NCBI RefSeq assembly: GCF_900580865.1
Contig: NZ_UTBZ01000164.1
Coordinates: 1 to 64,000 of the forward strand
Direction of reading: 5' to 3'
Source of the DNA: Pseudomonas viridiflava
GTDB taxonomy: Bacteria; Pseudomonadota; Gammaproteobacteria; Pseudomonadales; Pseudomonadaceae
DNA length: 64,000 nucleotides
The translations under genes and the position numbers were made by a program. This document shows positions 55,217-64,000 of this stretch, one piece after another (the stretch's first letter is position 1; each line of letters starts with the position of its first letter). The notes beneath the pieces were generated by a model. That model saw only the letters and a list, made by a program, of their open reading frames with translations. It was not told the origin of the DNA and ran no database searches.

Positions 55217-55244
55217 ATTCTACAACCTAGAACACCTCTGTCAA
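55217..55244 (-). promoter_or_regulatory. Proximal promoter of the tRNA cluster
   Basis: Minus strand TTGACA (55239-55244), a 16-base spacer, TAGAAT (55217-55222) and a GC-rich discriminator AGCGCGCCTC, the same architecture as the promoters at the left end of the window. Confidence 0.82.
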
Positions 55245-55337
55245 CCCCCTAAATTGCTTTCAAGTTAATGATTTGCAACTTATTTCAGATTTCAACTCAG
55301 TGAGCTGAGACCGTCTTGGCGACTGACTGCGGGGCGC

Positions 55338-55366
55338 ACTTTACAAGCCTTTTCCTTTGAGTTCAA
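55338..55366 (-). promoter_or_regulatory. Distal promoter of the tRNA cluster
   Basis: Minus strand TTGAAC (55361-55366), a 17-base spacer, TAAAGT (55338-55343) and a GCGCCCCGC discriminator. It is weaker than the proximal one and lies between the clpB terminator and the cluster. Confidence 0.6.
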
Positions 55367-55375
55367 CAGCCTAAC

Positions 55376-55403
55376 GAAAAAAAAGGCCCTACGATGTAGG
55401 GCC
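55376..55403 (-). terminator. Rho-independent terminator of clpB
   Basis: Minus strand: AGGCCCTAC / GTAGGGCCT, 3-base loop, then T8, 26 bases after the clpB stop. Confidence 0.94.
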
Positions 55404-55428
55404 TCCCAATTTTCATTGGCGCTTTGGC

Positions 55429-57993
<2,565 letters not shown>

Positions 57994-58123
57994 AAGTCAC
58001 CTTCCTTTTGAGCAGGCCGGACCTAAAAACCATCCTGAATAAAGAAACCTGCCAGATACCACTGTAGATGCGGTCGATTCTGGGAGATTCAAGCGTCGGA
58101 GGGTTGATTCAGGTCAGGCAAGT

Positions 58124-58846
58124 CTAGCGGGTGAGCCAAACTAAGGAGGCAAAGCGACCGGTGCGTGACGCACGGCGATAAGAGAAGAAGCGTGGATCGG
58201 TCACGGTGCAGAAACCGCCGCCATAAACAGCGGTAACACCACGTTCAGCCAGACGCAGGCGCGCCAGCTTATAAATGTCAGCCATGAACTTGCCGGCGTT
58301 GTCGCTCGGCACGAAGGCTTCTGCCGCTGTGGGCAGTTGATTGATGAAGACTTCCCGGACTTCCGGACCGACTTCAAAGGCTTGCGGGCCAATGGCCGGA
58401 CCGAGCCAGACCAAAACGTCTTCAGCCGGAACATCGAGGCTGTCGAGCGTCGCTTCCAGCACACCCGCCGCCAAACCGCGCCAACCGGCGTGAGCCGCCG
58501 CTACACGGGTGCCAGCACGATCGCAGAACAATGCCGGCAAGCAATCCGCCGTCATCGCCGCACAGGCGATACCCGGCGTTGCCGTCCAGCTGGCATCGGC
58601 GGTCGCAACAATGCCCGGATCAGCATGCGCCACGGCAATCCCGTGCACTTGCTGCAACCAGGCAGGCTGTATAGAGAAGTGATCGGTCAGACGCCGACGG
58701 TTCTCGGCAACCGCCTCAGGACGATCATCGACATGATCGCCCAGATTGAGGCTGTCGAACGGCGCCGCGCTGACACCACCCTCGCGGGTGGTGACGCAGG
58801 CTTTGACGCTGGCCGGCGCAGGCCAGTCCGGCGTCAGCCAGTTCAT
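58124..58846 (-). CDS. pgeF: Purine nucleoside phosphorylase / laccase-domain protein PgeF (YfiH)
   Basis: A 240-residue member of the YfiH/PgeF family. The metal-site residues are in HADPG / HAGWRGL (His, Cys) and the conserved AMTADCLPALFCD and GPAIGPQAFEVG. The E. coli protein fixes misincorporated L-Ser in peptidoglycan precursors, and other members are purine phosphorylases. It overlaps the rluD stop by four bases, and the rluD-pgeF order is conserved in gammaproteobacteria. Confidence 0.92.
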   Translation of the reverse strand: MNWLTPDWPAPASVKACVTTREGGVSAAPFDSLNLGDHVDDRPEAVAENRRRLTDHFSIQPAWLQQVHGIAVAHADPGIVATADASWTATPGIACAAMTADCLPALFCDRAGTRVAAAHAGWRGLAAGVLEATLDSLDVPAEDVLVWLGPAIGPQAFEVGPEVREVFINQLPTAAEAFVPSDNAGKFMADIYKLARLRLAERGVTAVYGGGFCTVTDPRFFSYRRASRTGRFASLVWLTR

Positions 58847-59805
58847 CCGACGAAGGCCTCGCGATCCTGCTTGAGCAGGGTCAGCAGCCAGACGAAATCT
58901 TCCGGCAGTGGCGATTCCCAGCTCATGCGCTCACCGGTCGTCGGATGATCCAGCTCAAGGAAGCGCGCGTGCAGGGCCTGACGCGGGAAATGCTTGAGCG
59001 ATTCCACCATCGTCGGGTTGGCGGCTGGCGGGATGCGGAAACGACCGCCGTACGCCGGGTCGCCGACCAACGGGAAGTTGATGTGCGACATGTGTACGCG
59101 AATCTGGTGAGTACGACCGGTTTCCAGCTTCACCCGTACGTGGGTGTGCGAACGGAAACGCTCCAGCACGCGGTAGTGGCTGACGGCAGGCTTGCCGCCT
59201 TCCATCACCGCCATGCGCTGGCGCTGCTGGCCGTGGCGACCGATCGGGGCGTTGATCTTGCCACCGGCGGTGACGACACCAATCACGATGCACTCATAGA
59301 TGCGGCTGACACTGCGACTCTGCAACTGAGTAACCAGTTTGGTCTGCGCCTGAATGGTCTTGGCCACCACCATCAGACCGGTGGTGTCCTTGTCCAGGCG
59401 ATGCACGATACCGGCGCGCGGGACATTGATGATGTCCGGCACGTGGTGCAGCAAGGCGTTGAGCAGCGTGCCATCGGCGTGACCGGCAGCCGGGTGCACC
59501 ACCAGGCCCGCAGGCTTGTTGATCACCAGAATGTCGTCGTCTTCATAGACGATGTCGAGCTCGATGTCCTGGGCGATCCACTCGCCCTGGGCTTCCTGCT
59601 CGGCAGTCAGCTCAAGGATGGCACCGCCGTGCACGATGTCGCGAGGGCGGATGACCGCCCCGTCCACAGTCAGGCGACCTTCTTTGATCCAGGCGGAAAG
59701 GCGCGAGCGTGAGTGCTCAGCGAAGAGTTGGGCAGCGACTTGATCGAGGCGTTGGCCGCCCAATTCGGACGGCACCTCTGCGCGAAGTTCAATTTTATCG
59801 GACAT
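58843..59805 (-). CDS. rluD: 23S rRNA pseudouridine(1911/1915/1917) synthase RluD
   Basis: A 320-residue enzyme modifying helix 69 of 23S rRNA. An N-terminal S4 domain (GQRLDQVAAQLFAEHSRSRLSAWIKEGRLTVDG, split in positions 18-50) is followed by the catalytic core with Asp in HRLDKDTTGLMVVAK (about 138). The start at 59805 (MSDKIELRAEV) fits the family; the GTG at 59826 is less likely. It diverges from bamD. Confidence 0.94.
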   Translation of the reverse strand: MSDKIELRAEVPSELGGQRLDQVAAQLFAEHSRSRLSAWIKEGRLTVDGAVIRPRDIVHGGAILELTAEQEAQGEWIAQDIELDIVYEDDDILVINKPAGLVVHPAAGHADGTLLNALLHHVPDIINVPRAGIVHRLDKDTTGLMVVAKTIQAQTKLVTQLQSRSVSRIYECIVIGVVTAGGKINAPIGRHGQQRQRMAVMEGGKPAVSHYRVLERFRSHTHVRVKLETGRTHQIRVHMSHINFPLVGDPAYGGRFRIPPAANPTMVESLKHFPRQALHARFLELDHPTTGERMSWESPLPEDFVWLLTLLKQDREAFVG

Positions 59806-59956
59806 GCTCTGACTGTGCGTCGGCACAGCTTTTGGTTTCGGCTGCGCGCTTGTGGTTAAATACGGCGTCTTTTGCCCCGAGGCTTTTCAACGGGGCGCTC
59901 ATCATAACAGGACGGCCCCGCCCAAGACAGCGGCCGTCATAGGGACGCAAGCCGCC

Positions 59957-60973
59957 ATGCAAGTGAAACACCTGCTGCTGATCGCCATCCTCGCATTGAC
60001 CGCTGCTTGCTCATCGAAGGAAGTCGTAGACGAAAACCTCAGCGAAGCCGAGCTGTATCAGCAGGCTCAGACTGACCTGGACAACAACAGCTACACCAGC
60101 GCCACAGCCAAGCTGAAGGCTCTGGAGTCGCGTTATCCGTTCGGTCGCTACGCCGATCAGGCACAGCTGGAGCTGATCTACGCCAACTATAAAAACGCCG
60201 AGCCGGAAGCTGCAAAATCCGCCGCCGAGCGTTTTATTCGTTTGCATCCGCAGCACCCGAACGTGGATTACGCGTACTACCTCAAAGGTCTGACCTCTTT
60301 CGACCAGGACGTCGGCCTGCTGGCGCGCTTCCTGCCGCTGGACATGACCAAGCGTGACCCGGGTGCCGCGCGCGACTCGTACAACGAGTTCGCCCAGCTG
60401 ACCAGCCGCTACCCGAACAGCCGCTACGCGCCGGACGCCAAGCAGCGCATGATCTACCTGCGCAACCTGCTGGCAGCCTACGAAATCCACGTAGCCGACT
60501 ACTACCTGACCCGTCAGGCTTATGTCGCCGCTGCCAACCGTGGCCGTTACGTGGTGGAAAACTTCCAGGAAACCCCATCGGTAGGCGACGGCCTGGCGGT
60601 GATGACTGAAGCCTATCAGCGTCTGCATCTGGACGATCTGGCGGCCACCAGTCTGGAAACCCTGAAGCTCAACTACCCGAATCACCCGAGCCTGCAGGAT
60701 GGCCAGTTCGTGCCACGGGTTGCCGAAGCCGACAACCGTTCTTTCCTGAGCAAGGCGACTTTGGGCCTGATCGAATCGCGTCCACCGCTGCCGCCGGGTG
60801 AAACCCGCGCCAACCAGGACGTGCAGAAGCAGTTCCAGGACGCGAAAGACGCGATCCCGAACGAGCTCAAGCCTAAGGACGAAAACGGCGACGTGATCGA
60901 AGAACCGGAGCCTGAGTCGAGCAGCACCGACCGCTCGTGGTTCAGCTACATGACTTTCGGCGTGTTCGACTGA
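59957..60973 (+). CDS. bamD: Outer-membrane protein assembly factor BamD
   Basis: A 338-residue lipoprotein of the BAM complex that inserts beta-barrels. The lipobox is [18 protein letters not shown] (Cys 18), followed by five TPR-like helical repeats (about 30-260; [36 protein letters not shown]). A longer acidic C-terminal tail than in E. coli is typical of Pseudomonas ComL. The start at 59957 is set by the signal peptide. A terminator follows. Confidence 0.95.
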   Translation: MQVKHLLLIAILALTAACSSKEVVDENLSEAELYQQAQTDLDNNSYTSATAKLKALESRYPFGRYADQAQLELIYANYKNAEPEAAKSAAERFIRLHPQHPNVDYAYYLKGLTSFDQDVGLLARFLPLDMTKRDPGAARDSYNEFAQLTSRYPNSRYAPDAKQRMIYLRNLLAAYEIHVADYYLTRQAYVAAANRGRYVVENFQETPSVGDGLAVMTEAYQRLHLDDLAATSLETLKLNYPNHPSLQDGQFVPRVAEADNRSFLSKATLGLIESRPPLPPGETRANQDVQKQFQDAKDAIPNELKPKDENGDVIEEPEPESSSTDRSWFSYMTFGVFD

Positions 60974-60990
60974 TCGCACCGGCAGTAGAG

Positions 60991-61020
60991 AAAAGGGAGA
61001 TCTGCGGATCTCCCTTTTTT
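60991..61020 (+). terminator. Rho-independent terminator of bamD
   Basis: Stem AAAAGGGAGATC / GATCTCCCTTTT, loop TGCG, then T tract, 17 bases after the bamD stop. Confidence 0.95.
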
Positions 61021-61099
61021 ATTGCCACGCATTAATAGGCTGTGCGCTGGTCGGGAGCTTGGCTAAACTGCCGGATCATCAGTCGGAAAGCCGCTCATC

Positions 61100-61342
61100 A
61101 TGCTTCGTTTATTGTTCTGGATCGTCGTGATTTTCGCCGCGATATGGTTGTGGCGTAAATTCAAGGCGCCTGCCGCGTCCAATCAATCCAATCGCCCAAA
61201 TCGCGAACAGGACGCGCCGCCTATGGTGCGTTGCGCTCACTGTGGCGTGCATTTGCCGCGCGATCGTGCGCTGAGCGTTCAACAACAGTGGTATTGCAGC
61301 CAGGCTCACCTCGAGCAAGGCCCGGGTGCCAGTGATCGCTGA
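61100..61342 (+). CDS. PP0621 family small zinc-ribbon-like membrane protein
   Basis: An 80-residue protein with one N-terminal membrane helix (MLRLLFWIVVIFAAIWLWRKF) and two CXXC-like cysteine pairs after it (RCAHCGVHLP and WYCSQAHLEQ, with His). It matches a small conserved family of Pseudomonas. Its end overlaps the start of pilS by 17 bases, so it is coupled to pilS, as in other Pseudomonas. Confidence 0.82.
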   Translation: MLRLLFWIVVIFAAIWLWRKFKAPAASNQSNRPNREQDAPPMVRCAHCGVHLPRDRALSVQQQWYCSQAHLEQGPGASDR

Positions 61343-62921
61343 GGCCGCCAGCGCCAACAGCAAACAGGCGCAGCGCCTGCTGCGCCTTTATCATCTTTAC
61401 CGCCTAAGCGTCGGCATCACACTGGTGCTGCTGATCTCCAGCAACATGGACAACCGCCTGCTGACCTCGGCCAATGACGAATTGCTGCGCGGCGGCAGTT
61501 GGCTGTATCTGATCCTCAATATTCTGTTGGTGGTATTCCTTGAGAACACGCGACGGCCGGCGCAACTGTTCAGCCTGGCCCTCGTCGATGTCCTGCTTTT
61601 ATGCGGCTTGTTCTTTGCGGCGGGCGGCGTTGGCAGTGCGCTGGGCAATTTGCTGATCGTATCGGTGGCGATCAGCAACACCCTGCTACGGCGGCGCATC
61701 GGCCTGTTGATCGCCGCGATCGGGGCGCTGGGCATCGTCGGTTCGAGTTTCCTGCTGAGTTTCAACCACCCGCTAAGCGCCAATGAATACCTGCAAGCCG
61801 GTACGCTGGGCGCCCTGTGCTTTGCCGCGTCGTTGCTGGTGCAAGGGCTGATCAGTCGCCTCGAAGTCAGCGAGACACTCGCGGAAAAACGCGCCAGCGA
61901 AGTCGTCGGCCTCGAAGCCCTCAACGCGCTGATCCTGCAACGCATGCGCACCGGCATTCTGGTGCTCGACGAGGAACGGCGGGTGCAACTGGCCAACCAC
62001 AGCGCGCAAACCCTGCTCGCGCAATCGCATCTTCAGGGGCATCTGATCGATGACTATTCGCCGGCGCTGGTCGATCGCCTGCAACTGTGGATGAATAACC
62101 CGACCCTGCGCCCACAGAGCCTGAAAATCCCCGGCAATGGCCTGGAACTGCAACCAAGCTTCATCGCCCTTGAACAGAGCCCCAACCAGCAAACCCTGGT
62201 GTTTCTCGAAGACCTCGCGCAAATCGCCCAGCAAGCGCAGCAACTGAAACTTGCCGCACTCGGCCGCTTGACCGCCGGCATCTCCCACGAGATCCGCAAT
62301 CCGCTGGGTGCCATCAGTCACGCCGCACAGCTATTGGCTGAATCCGAGGAACTCGATAGCGCGGATCGGCGTCTGACGCAGATCATTCAAGACCACTCCC
62401 AGCGCATGAACCGAGTCATCGAAAACGTCCTGCAACTGTCCCGCCGCCAACAGAGCGCCCCGCAACGGCTGGATCTCAAGCCATGGCTGGAAAACTTCGT
62501 CGCCGAAAGCCGCGAACAGGCCAGCGAGCGCCAGCAGATTCATCTGCGGATCAATTCAGGGGACTTCACCACGCTGATGGACCCCAATCAGCTCACGCAG
62601 ATTCTCGACAATCTGTTACGCAACGGCTGGCGCCACAGCGCCCTGCTGCACGATCAGGCGCAAGTCTGGCTGGCCCTGTTCATCGACCCCGACAGCCAGT
62701 TGGCAGTCCTCGAAGTCCAGGACAACGGCCCCGGCGTGCCAGCCGATGAACAGACGCATCTGTTCGAACCGTTCTTCACCACCAGCAGCCAAGGCACCGG
62801 CCTTGGGCTTTATCTGTCCCGTGAGCTGTGCGAAAGCAACCAAGCGCGCCTAGACTTTCAATCACGCCAAGGCGGCGGCTGCTTTCGCATCACCTTTGCT
62901 CACGGACGGAAACAAAGTTGA
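61326..62921 (+). CDS. pilS: Sensor histidine kinase PilS
   Basis: A 531-residue membrane kinase with six N-terminal membrane segments (about 25-190), which in P. aeruginosa sense the level of PilA in the membrane. A PAS-like domain (about 210-310) follows, then the HisKA motif GISHEIRNPLGAISHAAQLL with phospho-acceptor His 321, and an ATPase domain with NLLRNGWRHS, DNGPGVPAD and GTGLGLYLSR. It starts with GTG at 61326, five bases after AAGG. It overlaps pilR by three bases. Confidence 0.95.
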   Translation: MPVIAEAASANSKQAQRLLRLYHLYRLSVGITLVLLISSNMDNRLLTSANDELLRGGSWLYLILNILLVVFLENTRRPAQLFSLALVDVLLLCGLFFAAGGVGSALGNLLIVSVAISNTLLRRRIGLLIAAIGALGIVGSSFLLSFNHPLSANEYLQAGTLGALCFAASLLVQGLISRLEVSETLAEKRASEVVGLEALNALILQRMRTGILVLDEERRVQLANHSAQTLLAQSHLQGHLIDDYSPALVDRLQLWMNNPTLRPQSLKIPGNGLELQPSFIALEQSPNQQTLVFLEDLAQIAQQAQQLKLAALGRLTAGISHEIRNPLGAISHAAQLLAESEELDSADRRLTQIIQDHSQRMNRVIENVLQLSRRQQSAPQRLDLKPWLENFVAESREQASERQQIHLRINSGDFTTLMDPNQLTQILDNLLRNGWRHSALLHDQAQVWLALFIDPDSQLAVLEVQDNGPGVPADEQTHLFEPFFTTSSQGTGLGLYLSRELCESNQARLDFQSRQGGGCFRITFAHGRKQS

Positions 62922-64000
62922 ATACGAGCCCACGGCAAAAAATCCTCATCGTCGACGACGAACCGGATATCCGCGAACTCCTGGAAATCACCCTGGGACG
63001 GATGAAACTCGACACCCACAGCGCACGCAATCTGGCTGAAGCCCAGGCGCTGCTGAACCGCGAGAGTTTCGACCTGTGCCTGACCGACATGCGCCTGCCC
63101 GACGGTACGGGGCTGGAACTGGTGCAGCACATCCAGCAACGTTATCCACAACTGCCGGTGGCGATGATCACCGCCTATGGCAGTCTGGAAACCGCGATCA
63201 ACGCGCTGAAGGCCGGAGCATTCGATTTTCTGACCAAACCAGTCGACCTCACGCGCCTGCGCGAACTGGTCGGCACAGCCCTGCGCATGCCGGCGGCGGG
63301 AGGCAGTTTTACGACGATCGATCGACGCTTGCTCGGCGATTCGCCGCCGATGCGCAGCTTGCGCAAGCAAATCGACAAACTCGCTCGCAGTCAGGCGCCG
63401 GTTTATATCAGTGGTGAATCCGGCAGTGGCAAGGAGCTGGTCGCGCGGCTGATCCATGAACAAGGACCGCGCTCGGGCCAGCCGTTCGTGCCGGTGAACT
63501 GCGGGGCAATTCCTTCCGAGCTGATGGAAAGCGAGTTTTTCGGCCATCGCAAAGGCAGTTTCACTGGCGCAGTCGAAGACAAGCCGGGGCTGTTTCAGGC
63601 CGCTCATGGCGGCACGTTGTTTCTCGATGAAGTGGCGGACTTGCCGCTGTCGATGCAGGTGAAGTTACTGCGCGCGATTCAGGAAAAAGCCGTGCGCAGT
63701 GTCGGCGGCCAGCAGGAAAGCGTGGTTGATGTGCGGATTCTTTGCGCCACCCATAAGGATCTCGATGCAGAGGTTGCGGCCGAACGCTTCCGTCAGGACC
63801 TGTATTACCGCTTGAACGTGATCGAACTGCGCGTGCCGCCCCTGCGTGAGCGCCGTGATGACATCGAAGTGCTGGCGGCCAATATGCTCAAGCGTCTGGC
63901 CAAGGACACCGGCCAGCCGGCAGCACGCTTGCATCCGCAGGCTTTGGAAGCGCTGAAGAACTACCGCTTTCCGGGGAATGTGCGGGAATTGGAGAACGTG
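62918..64000 (+). CDS. pilR: Sigma54 response regulator PilR, cut by the window edge
   Basis: 361 codons are visible; the C-terminal DNA-binding domain is outside. The receiver domain has Asp 57 (LCLTDMRLPDG), followed by the AAA+ domain with Walker A GESGSGKE, the sigma54 loop GSFTGA, FLDEVADLPLS and the end GNVRELENV. It activates pilA from a -24/-12 promoter. The start is TTG at 62918, overlapping the pilS stop (TTGA); no ATG is available nearby in frame. Confidence 0.95.
   Translation, partial: MNTSPRQKILIVDDEPDIRELLEITLGRMKLDTHSARNLAEAQALLNRESFDLCLTDMRLPDGTGLELVQHIQQRYPQLPVAMITAYGSLETAINALKAGAFDFLTKPVDLTRLRELVGTALRMPAAGGSFTTIDRRLLGDSPPMRSLRKQIDKLARSQAPVYISGESGSGKELVARLIHEQGPRSGQPFVPVNCGAIPSELMESEFFGHRKGSFTGAVEDKPGLFQAAHGGTLFLDEVADLPLSMQVKLLRAIQEKAVRSVGGQQESVVDVRILCATHKDLDAEVAAERFRQDLYYRLNVIELRVPPLRERRDDIEVLAANMLKRLAKDTGQPAARLHPQALEALKNYRFPGNVRELENV

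Noticed and set aside
59873-59897. GCCCCG...CGGGGC hairpin between rluD and bamD as a terminator
   Set aside because: It lies in a divergent promoter region where no transcript should end and has no T tract; more likely chance pairing or a leader structure of bamD.

Overview
The window reads as a chromosomal core region of a Pseudomonas of the fluorescens group. The basis is protein-level recognition (CbrA/CbrB, PhuTUVW, PilABCD, PilSR, DksA, a PrrF-type and a CrcZ-type small RNA), a high-GC codon style, and many copies of the REP/REPIN palindromes typical of that group (cores GTGGGAGCGAGCCTGCTCGCG and TGTAGGAGCTGC). I see no insertion sequence, prophage, integrase or CRISPR array. Comparisons with P. 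aeruginosa gene order below are from memory.

Layout. (1) 1-313: three stacked rRNA-type promoters firing leftward, so a stable-RNA operon probably starts just off the left edge. (2) 314-6600, all leftward: msrPQ, pssA, ilvBH-ilvC. (3) 6.7-12.8 kb: a DUF4124 protein, the mrcB-lpoP-yqcC operon, a two-domain kinase-like protein and a pentapeptide-repeat protein. (4) 13-18 kb: a helix-hairpin-helix protein, the cAMP-binding-protein gene cbpA, a single Fur-controlled prrF small RNA, and the haem-uptake operon phuTUV-phuW without receptor or cytoplasmic haem carrier. (5) 18-22 kb: Rieske protein, sfsA, aminotransferase, dksA, gluQ. (6) 22-27.5 kb: cbrX-cbrA-cbrB and the sigma54-driven small RNA crcZ, with a CbrB-type operator in front of it. 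(7) 27.5-42 kb: pcnB, folK, panBC, panD, pgi, acs, and several conserved proteins (MpaB-like, methyltransferase, DUF748, DUF2845, BON). (8) 42.5-47.9 kb: pilA divergent from pilBCD-coaE-yacG. (9) 47.9-54.6 kb: small conserved genes, ndh, an EF-hand protein with a cysteine motif seen in copper-binding RiPP precursors, and a chemoreceptor. (10) 54.7-55.1 kb: a tRNA cluster (Asn-Pro-Lys-Pro). (11) 55.4-64 kb: clpB, pgeF, rluD, bamD, a PP0621-family gene, pilS and the start of pilR, cut by the right edge.

How the parts connect. Carbon control is laid out completely: CbrX/CbrA/CbrB, a CbrB-type palindrome, a -24/-12 promoter and CrcZ with six A-rich Hfq-type motifs. Iron and haem control sits together as prrF plus phuTUVW, each with a Fur-like box. 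Type IV pili are represented by the pilin, the assembly motor, the peptidase and the sigma54 regulators PilSR, and pilA carries a -24/-12 promoter. A third -24/-12 promoter, with a perfect IHF-consensus site and upstream palindromes, precedes a BON-domain periplasmic gene whose activator is not evident.

The most unusual items for follow-up are the EF-hand protein with tandem EGKCG motifs, the sigma54/IHF/palindrome architecture of the BON gene, the terminator inside the tRNA cluster, and the compact and perfect REP palindromes. The remaining genes are ordinary housekeeping genes.
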